NCBI GenBank assembly: GCA_017533485.1
Contig: JAFXIC010000016.1
Coordinates: 1 to 38,616 of the forward strand
Direction of reading: 5' to 3'
Length of the DNA: 38,616 bases
From: Oscillospiraceae bacterium
GTDB lineage: Bacteria > Bacillota > Clostridia > Oscillospirales > Ruminococcaceae
In this document: piece by piece, positions 15,414-24,541 of the stretch
Position numbering within the stretch: the first letter of the stretch is position 1
Layout of the letters: each line of letters starts with the position of its first letter
The notes under the pieces: generated by a model
What the model saw: only the letters and a program-made list of their open reading frames with translations
Databases searched by the model: none
Told to the model about the DNA's origin: nothing
Position numbers and translations under genes: made by a program

Positions 15414-15563
15414 ACCTTTTTCCAAGGACATACTCCGGATGGTACGCTTGTGAAAATTTTCACGGAAAATATGCAAAAGGGTTTGCGAAATTCCGTGATA
15501 TGTGTTACAATAGATTCATATGAGGACGACTGCTGTGTCGGCCGCCCCTTTGTGCAATCATAA
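15414..15563 (+). other. mtaB: In-frame TRAM-domain continuation of mtaB after the TAG codon
   Basis: Forty-nine sense codons follow the TAG in the same frame and end in TAA. They read TFFQGHTPDGTLVKIF, then NMQKGLRNSVICVTI and CVGRPFV. This matches the expected end of a TRAM RNA-binding domain (GHT motif, alternating strands, final VG). With one residue at the TAG the protein would have 438 residues, the normal MtaB length, and would end 23 bases before purL. The purL promoter lies inside this stretch. Confidence 0.7.
15483..15511 (+). promoter_or_regulatory. Promoter of purL
   Basis: TTGCGA (15483-15488), 17 bases and TACAAT (15506-15511), with TGT before the -10. It lies within the in-frame continuation of mtaB. 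Confidence 0.65.
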
Positions 15564-15586
15564 GATTTACGGAGGTTGAAAAAATT

Positions 15587-18500
15587 ATGGCAGTTTATCG
15601 CATCTACACAGAAAAAAAGCCCCAGTTTGCTGTGGAGGCACAATCCGTGCTCTCCGACCTGCGTACAGCACTTCGGCTGGATGTCGTTGGTATTCGTGTG
15701 CTCAACCGCTACGACGCCGACCATATCACCGAAGAAGAATTTCGCCGCGCAGTCCCTACCGTCTTTTCTGAGCCGGCAGTCGATTACGTCTACGAAAAGC
15801 TGCCCCTGCTCTCCAATCAGGAGCGCATTTTTGCTGTCGAATATCTCCCCGGTCAGTTCGACCAGAGAGCGGATTCCTGTGAACAGTGTATCCAGATTCT
15901 CAACGGAAAAGAACGCTGCCGCGTCAGAAACGCCCGCGTCTATATCATCTCCGGCGCAATTTCCGATGCGGAATTCGAAAAACTCAAGAGCTATCTCATT
16001 AACCCTGTCGAGAGCCGTGAGGCTTCCCTCGATCCCGTAGATTCCCTCGATACCAACTATGCCGTTCCCACAACCGTTGAAACACTCGACGGCTTCTGTG
16101 CACTCGACGAGGCAGGCAGAAAGTCTTTCCTCAATGACTATGCGCTGGCAATGGATTTCGATGACATCACATTCTGTCAGGAGTATTTCCGTGACACAGA
16201 ACACCGTGATCCCACGATCACCGAAATCCGCATGATTGATACCTACTGGAGCGACCACTGCCGGCATACCACCTTCCTGACAACCATCGACAAGGTCGAA
16301 ATTGATACCCCCTATATCAAGGAAACCTATGACGACTACCTCCGTATCCGCAAAGAACTCGGCAGAGATTCCAAGCCCGTTACCCTCATGGATATGGCGC
16401 TGATGGCGATGCGGAAGCTCAAGGCAGACGGAAAAATCCCCGCACTCGATGAGAGCGAGGAAATCAATGCTTGTTCCGTGAAGATCCAGGTCGATACCGA
16501 CAAGGGCAAGGAAGACTGGATCCTCATGTTCAAAAACGAAACGCATAACCACCCCACCGAAATTGAACCATTCGGCGGCGCAGCAACCTGTCTCGGCGGC
16601 GCAATCCGTGACCCGCTTTCGGGAAGAAGCTATGTCTATCAGGCGATGCGTGTCACAGGCGCGGCAAATCCGCTCGTCCCTGTCGCAGATACCATGGCAG
16701 GCAAGCTCCCCCAGCGTAAGATTACGGTCGGTGCGGCAAACGGCTACAGCTCCTACGGCAACCAGATCGGTCTTGCAACCGGTCATGTCGCAGAAATCTA
16801 TCATCCGGGCTATGTCGCAAAGCGTATGGAAATCGGTGCGGTTGTCGGTGCGGCACCTGCCGGGAATATCCGCAGAGAAGCTCCTGTTCCGGGCGATATC
16901 ATCATCCTTCTCGGCGGCAAAACCGGACGCGACGGCTGCGGCGGCGCAACCGGCTCCTCGAAATCCCATAACCTCGAATCCCTCACAAGCTGCGGTGCCG
17001 AGGTTCAGAAGGGTAATGCCCCCGAAGAACGTAAGCTCCAGAGACTGTTCCGCGATCCCGCGGTCACAAAGCTCATTAAACGCTGCAACGACTTTGGTGC
17101 AGGCGGCGTTTCCGTTGCCATCGGCGAGCTGACGGATGGTCTGGATATTGACCTCAATGCAGTGCCGCGGAAATATGACGGTCTGGACGGCACAGAACTC
17201 GCAATCTCTGAATCTCAGGAGCGTATGGCTGTTGTCGTAGCACCCGAGGATGTTGACGCATTCATGGCGGCTGCCGACAAGGAGAACCTCCTCGCAACGG
17301 TTGTCGCAAAAGCAACCGATACCAACCGTCTGCGCATGAACTGGAACGGCAAGACAATTGTTGACCTCTCCAGAGATTTCCTCAATTCCAATGGCGCAGA
17401 AAAGCATACCGATATTGTGGCAGCAACGCCTGCTCCCACCCGTCCGACTGCTTATGAGGATACTCCCGACGGCTGGAAGGAACTGATAGGAAGCCTTAAT
17501 ATCTGTTCCCAGAAGGGACTTGTCGAGAAGTTTGACTCCACCATCGGTGCGGGTACTGTACTGATGCCCTACGGCGGCGTCTATCAGCTCTCTCCGTCTC
17601 AGGCAATGGCGGCTAAGATTCCGGTGCTGAGCGGCGAAACCTCCACCTGCTCGATCATGGGCTGGGGCTTCCATCCCACAATCTCCGAAAAATCTCCCTA
17701 CCACGGCGCAATGCTCGCAGTCATCGAGTCGGTCGCAAAGGTCATTGCTGCCGGCGGTTCGTGGCATCAGTGCTGGCTCACATTCCAGGAATACTTCGAG
17801 CGTACCCAGAATAATCCGACCCGCTGGGGCAAGCCGTTCTCGGCACTCCTCGGTGCCTTTAAGGCGCAGCTTGAGCTTTCCTGTGCATCCATCGGCGGTA
17901 AGGACTCTATGTCCGGTACGTTCGAGAATGTGGATGTACCGCCGACACTCGTTTCGTTCGCGGTTTCTGTCGCAGATACCAAGCGCGTCGTTTCTACTGA
18001 ATTCAAGAATGCCGGCGATACTGTCGTCCGCATTGCCCCCGAATATGACAGCAACGGTCTCCCCGACTGGGACAGCGTGCGTGCGTGCTTCGATACCGTG
18101 GAACAGATGATTACCGACGGCAGAGCAAAGGCTGTCTGGACGGTTTCCGCCGGCGGCGTCGCAGAAGGTATTGCAAAGATGGGCTTCGGTAACCATATCG
18201 GCTTCGAATTCAGCAAGAAACTTCCGGCACAGATTCTCTTTGAGCCGTTTGTCGGTTCGTTCCTCGTGGAGCTGAACGGCGCGGCAAAGGACGGCGAGGA
18301 AGTGATCGGCCGTACTACCGAACAGTATAAGATTTTCAGCGATGCCAATACCATCAGCATGGATACGCTCCAGAAGGTCTGGGAAGGCAAGCTCGAATCT
18401 GTATTCCCGTGCCGCATCAAGACCGAATTCGCGACCATCGAGCCGTATGCATTCCAGGCTGAGCGGCGTGCAGTTCCGTCTGTTAACGTCGCAAAGCCCC

Positions 18501-19294
18501 GTGTCCTCATTCCGGTATTCCCCGGCACAAACTGTGAATACGATACCGCACGCGCATTCGAGCGCGCCGGTGCAGTTCCCGAAGTGCTGGTGATCCGCAA
18601 TCTCTCGGCTGCTGCAATCGAGGAATCCGTACAGGCTGCTGTGAAGGCAATCGGCAATTCCCAGATGATTATGCTGCCGGGCGGCTTCTCCGGCGGTGAC
18701 GAGCCGGATGGTTCGGGTAAGTTCATTACCGCGTTCTTCCGCAATCCGCAGGTGGCTGAGGCAGTCCATACCCTCCTCCAGCAGCGGGATGGTCTGATGC
18801 TTGGTATCTGTAACGGCTTCCAGGCGCTCATTAAGCTCGGACTCGTACCGTATGGCGAAATCACCGAGATGAGCGATAATTCCCCGACGCTGACCTTCAA
18901 TACCATCGCGCGCCACCAGAGCATGATGGTTACAACCCGTATCGCTTCCAACAAGTCTCCATGGCTTGCAGGCTGTGAAGTCGGCGACCTCCATACGGTT
19001 CCGATTTCTCACGGCGAGGGCAGATTTATTGCTTCCGCATCCCTCATCCGCAGAATGGCAAACAACGGCCAGATCGCAACACAGTATGTCGATCTCTCCG
19101 GCCATCCGACGATGGATATCCGCTTTAACCCCAACAGCTCGATTGATGCGATCGAGGGCATTACTTCGCCGGATGGCAGAGTCCTCGGTAAGATGGGCCA
19201 CAGCGAGCGTATCGGCAATGAAGTCTGCAAGAATGTACCGGGTGTCAAGGATCAGAAGATCTTTGAAAACGGCGTCAGATATTTTGCTGACTGA
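15587..19294 (+). CDS. purL: Phosphoribosylformylglycinamidine synthase, long single-chain form
   Basis: A 1235-residue enzyme of purine synthesis that turns FGAR, glutamine and ATP into FGAM. The N-terminal domain is followed by the synthetase domain with WSDHCRHTTF, FKNETHNHPTEIEPFGGAATCLGG and, in the second half, SGETSTCSIMGWGFHP. The C-terminal glutamine amidotransferase domain begins at about residue 980 (VLIPVFPGTNCEYDTARAFERAG) and holds the nucleophile C1075 in GICNGFQ; its partner His is in ISHGEGRF. This is the fused form found in clostridia, so no separate PurS or PurQ is needed. ACGGAGGTTG precedes the ATG. No other purine genes are adjacent. Confidence 0.96.
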   Translation: MAVYRIYTEKKPQFAVEAQSVLSDLRTALRLDVVGIRVLNRYDADHITEEEFRRAVPTVFSEPAVDYVYEKLPLLSNQERIFAVEYLPGQFDQRADSCEQCIQILNGKERCRVRNARVYIISGAISDAEFEKLKSYLINPVESREASLDPVDSLDTNYAVPTTVETLDGFCALDEAGRKSFLNDYALAMDFDDITFCQEYFRDTEHRDPTITEIRMIDTYWSDHCRHTTFLTTIDKVEIDTPYIKETYDDYLRIRKELGRDSKPVTLMDMALMAMRKLKADGKIPALDESEEINACSVKIQVDTDKGKEDWILMFKNETHNHPTEIEPFGGAATCLGGAIRDPLSGRSYVYQAMRVTGAANPLVPVADTMAGKLPQRKITVGAANGYSSYGNQIGLATGHVAEIYHPGYVAKRMEIGAVVGAAPAGNIRREAPVPGDIIILLGGKTGRDGCGGATGSSKSHNLESLTSCGAEVQKGNAPEERKLQRLFRDPAVTKLIKRCNDFGAGGVSVAIGELTDGLDIDLNAVPRKYDGLDGTELAISESQERMAVVVAPEDVDAFMAAADKENLLATVVAKATDTNRLRMNWNGKTIVDLSRDFLNSNGAEKHTDIVAATPAPTRPTAYEDTPDGWKELIGSLNICSQKGLVEKFDSTIGAGTVLMPYGGVYQLSPSQAMAAKIPVLSGETSTCSIMGWGFHPTISEKSPYHGAMLAVIESVAKVIAAGGSWHQCWLTFQEYFERTQNNPTRWGKPFSALLGAFKAQLELSCASIGGKDSMSGTFENVDVPPTLVSFAVSVADTKRVVSTEFKNAGDTVVRIAPEYDSNGLPDWDSVRACFDTVEQMITDGRAKAVWTVSAGGVAEGIAKMGFGNHIGFEFSKKLPAQILFEPFVGSFLVELNGAAKDGEEVIGRTTEQYKIFSDANTISMDTLQKVWEGKLESVFPCRIKTEFATIEPYAFQAERRAVPSVNVAKPRVLIPVFPGTNCEYDTARAFERAGAVPEVLVIRNLSAAAIEESVQAAVKAIGNSQMIMLPGGFSGGDEPDGSGKFITAFFRNPQVAEAVHTLLQQRDGLMLGICNGFQALIKLGLVPYGEITEMSDNSPTLTFNTIARHQSMMVTTRIASNKSPWLAGCEVGDLHTVPISHGEGRFIASASLIRRMANNGQIATQYVDLSGHPTMDIRFNPNSSIDAIEGITSPDGRVLGKMGHSERIGNEVCKNVPGVKDQKIFENGVRYFAD

Positions 19295-19331
19295 TCTGCC
19301 ATTCCCCATTGATCGAATTGAATATCAAACA

Positions 19332-19372
19332 AAATCCGGAGAAGAATGCGTTCTTCTCCGGATTTACTTTTT
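19332..19372 (+). terminator. Terminator after purL (copy 1 of a duplicated terminator)
   Basis: A perfect 15-bp stem (AAATCCGGAGAAGAA with TTCTTCTCCGGATTT) has a TGCG loop and an ACTTTTT tail. Its right part, CTTCTCCGGATTTACTTTTT (19353-19372), recurs exactly in reverse orientation at 20891-20910. Confidence 0.9.
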
Positions 19373-19391
19373 ACGTCAGAAAATGTATAAT
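19363..19391 (+). promoter_or_regulatory. Weak candidate promoter of spoVAD
   Basis: TTTACT (19363-19368), 17 bases and TATAAT (19386-19391). It overlaps the tail of the purL terminator. A forespore sigma-G promoter would be expected for spoVA genes, and no good match was found. Confidence 0.35.
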
Positions 19392-19446
19392 CGGTGCGGG
19401 ATCGGGAATGCTAGGATGGAAATTCAGAAAGGAGCTCTCCCTGAAA

Positions 19447-20475
19447 ATGATGGAACAATCTCATCCATGTATTCTCCTGAACCGACCGCCGAGCGCAGCC
19501 GCATGGGCGAGTACGGTCGGAAAAAAAGAAGGCGAAGGCCCGATGGGCTTCTGCTTCGATATCATCGAGGAAGACAGCCATTTCGGTCAGAAAACCTGGG
19601 AACAGGCGGAAAGTGAGATGCAGCGGCGGACAATGCAGCAGCTTCTGATTACCGCTGGCCTCAAATCCGATTCGCTTGACGCAGTCTTTGCCGGCGATCT
19701 GGTCAACCAATGCACCAGCTCTACCTTCGGACTCCGCCATCTGGATGTGCCGTTTCTCGGAATCTACGGCGCGTGCTCGACGATGGCAGAGGGGCTGCTG
19801 CTGGCATCTCTTTGTGTGGACGGCGGTTATCTGAACCGTGCGGCAGTTCTCACCTCCTCCCACTTTTCGAGTGCGGAACGGCAATTCCGGTTTCCGCTCT
19901 CCTATGGCGCACAGCGTACACCGAATGCACAATGGACCTGTACGGCATCGGGTGCGGTGCTTGTGACGAACGAAGACCGTCCGCCCTATATCCGCGGCGT
20001 CTGTGCAGGTATTGTTCGTGATTACGGGATTACCGACGCCAATAATATGGGCGCGGCGATGGCACCTGCGGCGGCGGATACGATTTCACGCTACCTGGAT
20101 GCGACAGGTACAAGACCGGTGGATTATGATGTGATTGTCACAGGTGATCTGGGGGTAGTCGGGAGCCGGCTCCTCTATCGGCTGACCGAACAAAACGGAT
20201 ATGAGATTGCAAAGCAGCATAAGGACTGTGGTGTGATGATGTTTGATGACGCGACCCAGGATACGCATGCCGGCGGTTCGGGATGCGGATGCTCCGCGAG
20301 TATTCTCTGCGGATATTTTCTCCCAAAGCTCCGGAGCGGAGAATATCGGAATATTCTGTTTGCCGCAACCGGTGCGCTCCTTTCTCCGATGCTCTGTCAG
20401 CAGGGGGAGAGTATTCCGGGCATCTCCCATCTCATCCATTTTTCCCATTCCAGTGGAAAGGAGCGTACAAAATGA
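19447..20475 (+). CDS. spoVAD: Stage V sporulation protein AD
   Basis: About 342 residues with the thiolase-like SpoVAD fold. Hallmarks are EGPMGFCFD, FAGDLVNQCTSSTFG, the conserved GACSTMAEG, SSHFSSAERQFRFP, MGAAMAPAAADTI, HAGGSGCGCSA and the closing LFAATGALLSP. SpoVAD binds dipicolinic acid and helps load it into the forespore; it is part of the SpoVA channel used in sporulation and germination. The open frame extends upstream through the purL terminator, so a later start is needed. ATG 19447 (or 19450) follows AAAGGAG at a somewhat long 12-15 bases. The stop overlaps the spoVAE start (ATGA). The usual upstream partner spoVAC is not present here. Confidence 0.93.
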   Translation: MMEQSHPCILLNRPPSAAAWASTVGKKEGEGPMGFCFDIIEEDSHFGQKTWEQAESEMQRRTMQQLLITAGLKSDSLDAVFAGDLVNQCTSSTFGLRHLDVPFLGIYGACSTMAEGLLLASLCVDGGYLNRAAVLTSSHFSSAERQFRFPLSYGAQRTPNAQWTCTASGAVLVTNEDRPPYIRGVCAGIVRDYGITDANNMGAAMAPAAADTISRYLDATGTRPVDYDVIVTGDLGVVGSRLLYRLTEQNGYEIAKQHKDCGVMMFDDATQDTHAGGSGCGCSASILCGYFLPKLRSGEYRNILFAATGALLSPMLCQQGESIPGISHLIHFSHSSGKERTK

Positions 20476-20825
20476 CCTATCTTCTGTCATTTCTGGTAGG
20501 CGGTCTGCTCTGTGTCATCGGACAGCTTCTGATTGACTATACGAAGCTGACGCCTGCCCGCATTCTTGTCGGCTATGTGGTTACGGGGGTAATACTGGGG
20601 GCGCTCGGCATCTATCCGAAGCTCGTGGATTTTGCAGGCGCCGGCGCATCCGTTCCGCTTTCAGGTTTTGGAAACCTGCTGGCAAAGGGAATTCGGGAGG
20701 CGGTGGATCGGGACGGACTCCTCGGCATTTTAACCGGCGGACTGACCTCGGCATCCGGCGGTATTACGGCTGCGATGCTGTTTGCGCTTGCTGCATCCGT
20801 TTGTTTTCCGGCAAAGGATAAATAA
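20472..20825 (+). CDS. spoVAE: Stage V sporulation protein AE (SpoVA membrane protein)
   Basis: 117 residues with four hydrophobic segments. The text LLCVIGQLLIDYTKLTPARILVGYV and the glycine-rich ending (LTGGLTSASGGITAAM) are typical of the SpoVAC/SpoVAE family, membrane parts of the dipicolinate channel. Its place after spoVAD favours SpoVAE. AAAGGAG lies nine bases before the ATG, and the ATGA overlap with spoVAD implies translational coupling. Confidence 0.9.
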   Translation: MTYLLSFLVGGLLCVIGQLLIDYTKLTPARILVGYVVTGVILGALGIYPKLVDFAGAGASVPLSGFGNLLAKGIREAVDRDGLLGILTGGLTSASGGITAAMLFALAASVCFPAKDK

Positions 20826-20890
20826 AAAGAAATCTCCGGCGGATATTGGAATGCGGCGAATCCCCATATTCCGAAAAGGTCGTGGTCAGA

Positions 20891-20931
20891 AAAAAGTAAA
20901 TCCGGAGAAGCGTTCATTTCTTCTCCGGATA
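20891..20931 (-). terminator. Terminator of the leftward membrane gene (copy 2 of the duplicated terminator)
   Basis: On the minus strand ATCCGGAGAAG pairs with CTTCTCCGGAT and is followed by TTACTTTTTT. The 20 bases at 20891-20910 are the exact reverse complement of 19353-19372. It may also stop the rightward spoVAE transcript. Confidence 0.8.
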
Positions 20932-20960
20932 TTATGATACCTCTGATCAATTGCATCTGA

Positions 20961-21557
20961 TCAATTATCTGATTCAGCTGTGATTGCAATATGTGGTTCG
21001 GACTGCAGTTCCAATAACAGCAGCAGAATAAATACATTCTCCCAAATGAAAAATGTCTGAAACAGCGGCTTGAACCGGATAAAGTAAAGCACGACAAATG
21101 TCACCGCATACACGATCGACAGCAAGGCGATTATGCGCTGTTTTTTGGTTTTTGCAAATATAGCTGATAAAATAAAAGAACCCGTTGTCACAAGCATCAG
21201 GCATATTGCAAAATTATTATGCAGAATAATCGTGATCGCAGTCGGCGCTTCGCTGAAAAAGTTATACGGAAAGAATGCGGTTCCGAATATGCACAGCAAC
21301 ACAATTGCATATAGGATTCTTTTGAACAGATTTATTTTTATTTTTGCTATGTAATAGGTGAGCATTGCGATTATGATGACGGCTAAGACAAACCATAGCA
21401 CAGAAGCCGGACGGCTTAATCCAACATAAGCGGAAAATGAAATGCCGAGGTCATATCGGTGGGTATTCGTGATCCAGGCGGATAATACAGCTGTGATATT
21501 TGCTATGAGAAACAAGATTCCTGCAATCATAGGAATTTTGTTCTTGAACTGATTCAT
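20961..21557 (-). CDS. Six-segment membrane protein of unknown function
   Basis: 198 residues with about six hydrophobic helices separated by short polar loops (IAKIKINLFKR, FAKTKKQR). The sequence is richer in Ile, Phe and Ala than the neighbours. No catalytic motif is seen. The pattern resembles DUF998-like or generic integral membrane proteins, and I do not assign a family. ATG 21557 is preferred to the upstream TTG because GGAGG is eight bases away. The gene has its own promoter and terminator. Confidence 0.7.
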   Translation of the reverse strand: MNQFKNKIPMIAGILFLIANITAVLSAWITNTHRYDLGISFSAYVGLSRPASVLWFVLAVIIIAMLTYYIAKIKINLFKRILYAIVLLCIFGTAFFPYNFFSEAPTAITIILHNNFAICLMLVTTGSFILSAIFAKTKKQRIIALLSIVYAVTFVVLYFIRFKPLFQTFFIWENVFILLLLLELQSEPHIAITAESDN

Positions 21558-21592
21558 TTGCAATTCCTCCGTAAGTTTTTTTCACGCAGTGG

Positions 21593-21622
21593 ATTATAAT
21601 GAAAGTATTCCCATACAGTCAA
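21593..21622 (-). promoter_or_regulatory. Promoter of the six-segment membrane protein gene
   Basis: TTGACT (21622-21617), 18 bases and TATAAT (21598-21593) on the minus strand. It has no extended -10. Confidence 0.72.
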
Positions 21623-21689
21623 TATGATAAGCAAAGCTGGGCTGCTTTGATATGACCGGCGGAATCATCCATCGGAGATATTTCTATAC

Positions 21690-22826
21690 TTATTCGCGGC
21701 AGAGCTTTCCGAGCTGTGCGGAATGTGCGGCACGGAATTCTGCGAAGCGGTCTTCATCGAGTGCTTTCCGGATTTCTATCATCAGGTTATTGTAGAACCA
21801 GAGGTTATGCTGAACCGCGAGTCGTCCGGCAAGCTGTTCACCGGATTTAAAGAGATGGCGGATATAGGCGCGTGAGAAATTCCGACAGGTCGGACAGCCG
21901 CAGCCTTCTTCAATCGGACGGGAATCCGTCTGGAAATTGCGGTTTGTGAGGTGGAGAATACCGCCCCAGGTAAACACTGTGGCATGGCGTGCATTCCGGC
22001 TCGGCATCACGCAGTCAAATAAATCAACGCCTCTTGCGACTGCCTCTACAATATTCTGCGGTGTGCCGACACCCATCAGATAGCGGATTTTATCTTTCGG
22101 CATATGCGGTTCTACGTGTTCGATGATATCATACATCACTTCCGCAGGTTCTCCGACAGCCAGTCCGCCGATTGCATAGCCGTCGAGATCCAATTCCGCA
22201 ATCTCTTTCATATGCTGGATTCTCAGGTCGGGGAAGGTACAGCCCTGATTGATGCCAAAGAGGAGCTGATTGGGATTGAGCGTATCGGGAAGGCTGTTGA
22301 GGCGTGCCATTTCTGTCTGGCAGCGCTTGAGCCAGCGTGTGGTACGTGCACAGCTTTGTGCGGCATAGAGATAGGTTGCGGGGTTCTCGACACATTCATC
22401 AAATGCCATTGCAATGGTCGAGCCGAGATTCGACTGGATCCGCATACTTTCTTCCGGCCCCATGAATATCTTCGCACCATCCACATGAGAACGGAAGGTC
22501 ACACCCTCCTCTTTGATTTTACGGAGCTTTGCGAGAGAAAAGACCTGAAATCCGCCGCTGTCGGTCAGCGTAGGCCCATCCCATCCGGTAAAGCCCTGCA
22601 AGCCGCCCATTGTGCGGACGATTTTATCGCCCGGACGAACGTGCAGATGATAGGTATTGCAGAGCATGACCTGGCAGTTTACGGCTTTCAGGTCATACGC
22701 GGACAGTGCGCCCTTGATTGCGCCTGCGGTCGCGACATTCATAAAGCAGGGGGTCTGGAAATCGCCGTGTACGGTATGAAACATTCCACGGCGTGCGGTG
22801 CCTTCGGTTTTGATTAGCTGATACAT
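21690..22826 (-). CDS. tgt: Queuine/preQ1 tRNA-guanine transglycosylase
   Basis: 378 residues. It exchanges guanine 34 for preQ1 in tRNAs with GUN anticodons. Visible marks are LCNTYHLHVRPG, LTDSGGFQVFSL (general-acid Asp), GGLAVGEP, RYLMGVGTP, the nucleophile Asp in GVDLFDCVMPSRNARHA, and the zinc ligands CGCPTC with the later His in YIRHL. ATG 22826 follows AAGGGAG by about seven bases. The longer frame upstream overlaps the ABC gene and is rejected. It is the last gene of the five-gene leftward operon, 34 bases after the ABC exporter; there is no queA neighbour. Confidence 0.95.
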   Translation of the reverse strand: MYQLIKTEGTARRGMFHTVHGDFQTPCFMNVATAGAIKGALSAYDLKAVNCQVMLCNTYHLHVRPGDKIVRTMGGLQGFTGWDGPTLTDSGGFQVFSLAKLRKIKEEGVTFRSHVDGAKIFMGPEESMRIQSNLGSTIAMAFDECVENPATYLYAAQSCARTTRWLKRCQTEMARLNSLPDTLNPNQLLFGINQGCTFPDLRIQHMKEIAELDLDGYAIGGLAVGEPAEVMYDIIEHVEPHMPKDKIRYLMGVGTPQNIVEAVARGVDLFDCVMPSRNARHATVFTWGGILHLTNRNFQTDSRPIEEGCGCPTCRNFSRAYIRHLFKSGEQLAGRLAVQHNLWFYNNLMIEIRKALDEDRFAEFRAAHSAQLGKLCRE

Positions 22827-22860
22827 GGATAAACTCCCTTTATATTTTGGTAAGATTCCG

Positions 22861-24540
22861 TCAGGTTTCCGGCGGCTGCATCCGGAATACGCGGTCACAG
22901 ATTTCGAGTGCCGCAGGACGATGCGTCACGATCAGCACGGTATGCGCGGTCATTTCACGCAGATTATGCAGCAGCCGCTGTTCGGTTTCGGCGTCGAGCG
23001 CACTCGTTGCTTCGTCCAGTAGCAGAATCGGACAGTCCGCAAACAATGCTCTTGCAATCGCAAGCCGCTGCATCTGACCTTCGGACAGTCCGTGCCCATG
23101 TTCGCCGAGTTCGGTTTCGATGCCGTCGGGGAGTGCGGCAACAAATTCTTCCGCACAGGCAATCCGCAGGGCATTTTGGACAGCGTTCGTATCCGCCATC
23201 CGCCCGCGGTCGGCAAAGCTTACGATTTCACGGATGGTACCGCTCATCAGATGATTTCCCTGCGGAACATAGGCAAAGAGGCGATGTTCTTTCGCGGTCA
23301 GCAAAATCGCTTCCTTTTCCTGACATTCCAGCAGGCGTGTACCGTGTTCAAGCGGATAAAGACAGAGCAGAAGCTTTAAGAGGGTGGATTTTCCGCAGCC
23401 CGAATCGCCTGTCAGCGCAATAAATTCGCCTTTCCGGATTCTGAAATCAAGCCCCCGGAGTACTGCCATCCGCTGCCGCTGTTCATCCCGATAGGAGAAT
23501 TCGTCAATTTTTACAGCGATTGCAGAAAATTCATCCCGATAAAAGCGGTTGATCTCGTCATGTGTTTTCGCGCCGCTGCTTCCGTCGTCGGCATAGTTTT
23601 CGGCTTCCATCAGTCGTTCTGCGCTTGCGAGCATCGCATAAAACCGTGGGAAATAGCCTGTGATATTGGCGAGCGGCGATTGGATCTGCGCGACAAGCTG
23701 CATCACGGCAATCAGTGTACCATAGCTGACGGTACCGTTCAGAATCCCGCTTGCGCAGTATCCGATTCCCAGCAGGTACATTCCCTGCATCGCGCTTCCG
23801 AATCCGATATTGCAGAGATTCGAGAAACGATTGCGCTGCATTCTCGCGGTCTGATGCGTATTCATCCGAAGCTGTGCCTGATATGCGGACTGTTCTTTTG
23901 CGGAGAATGAGCGGACGACCAGCATACTTCCAAGAATTTCCTGGAGATATGTCCGTACCGCGCCGTCCTTCTCCTGCACGGTTTTATGGAGCAGCTTCAG
24001 CACCTTTCGGAACAGATAGGTCAGCAGAATCATGAGTACGCCGCCAATCAGCAGAATCGGTACAAAGCGATGTTCCAGCAGAAGCAGCAGTACCAGTGCA
24101 CCGACCAGCTTCACGAGCATTCCGCCGGCATTCGGCAGAATTTCCGTATATCCGTTTGCGGCAACCACTGTATCGGAGGTCAGCCGGTTCATCCATTCTC
24201 CCGAATGGACAGCGGTCACCGCGGCATAATCCTTTTCCAGCAGATGACCGAACAATCCGGCTTTCAGCCGGTTTTCACATTCTGATCTGGCGCGTTCTGC
24301 GGTATGGCGTTCCGCCGCGCGCAGGGCGATCTGGCCCGCGGTCAGCGCGATCAGCCCCATAAAACAGCCGGCTAAGCGTGTATCGCAGCCGTTCGTCGCC
24401 GCGTCAATCACTCGCTTGAGCAGCAGCGCATACAGCACGCTGCTTCCGCCGAGCAGAATATGGAGCAGCAGCAGAATTGCAATCCGATTTCGCTGCGGAT
24501 GCAGTTGTTTTCTGAGCCATGCAAATGCGGATGTATTCAT
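22861..24540 (-). CDS. ABC exporter, fused membrane and ATPase domains
   Basis: 559 residues: six membrane helices in the first 310, then an ATPase domain with Walker A (GDSGCGKST), Q-loop (YVPQGNHL), signature (LSEGQMQR), Walker B (ILLLDEATSALD) and switch His (VTHRP). It works as a dimer that exports lipids, drugs or peptides. It has no N-terminal C39 peptidase domain, so any peptide cargo would need a separate protease. That is of interest because a signal-peptidase-like gene lies directly upstream, with one base between its stop and this start. AAGGAAG is seven bases before the ATG. The cargo is unknown; the context suggests a peptide. Confidence 0.88.
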   Translation of the reverse strand: MNTSAFAWLRKQLHPQRNRIAILLLLHILLGGSSVLYALLLKRVIDAATNGCDTRLAGCFMGLIALTAGQIALRAAERHTAERARSECENRLKAGLFGHLLEKDYAAVTAVHSGEWMNRLTSDTVVAANGYTEILPNAGGMLVKLVGALVLLLLLEHRFVPILLIGGVLMILLTYLFRKVLKLLHKTVQEKDGAVRTYLQEILGSMLVVRSFSAKEQSAYQAQLRMNTHQTARMQRNRFSNLCNIGFGSAMQGMYLLGIGYCASGILNGTVSYGTLIAVMQLVAQIQSPLANITGYFPRFYAMLASAERLMEAENYADDGSSGAKTHDEINRFYRDEFSAIAVKIDEFSYRDEQRQRMAVLRGLDFRIRKGEFIALTGDSGCGKSTLLKLLLCLYPLEHGTRLLECQEKEAILLTAKEHRLFAYVPQGNHLMSGTIREIVSFADRGRMADTNAVQNALRIACAEEFVAALPDGIETELGEHGHGLSEGQMQRLAIARALFADCPILLLDEATSALDAETEQRLLHNLREMTAHTVLIVTHRPAALEICDRVFRMQPPET

Positions 24541-24541
24541 A

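Noticed and set aside
15173..19309. A 1378-codon open frame on the minus strand opposite purL and the end of mtaB
   Set aside because: It is a shadow caused by the codon use of purL. It has no ribosome-binding site and Cys/Arg/His-rich nonsense composition, while the plus strand is an unmistakable PurL.
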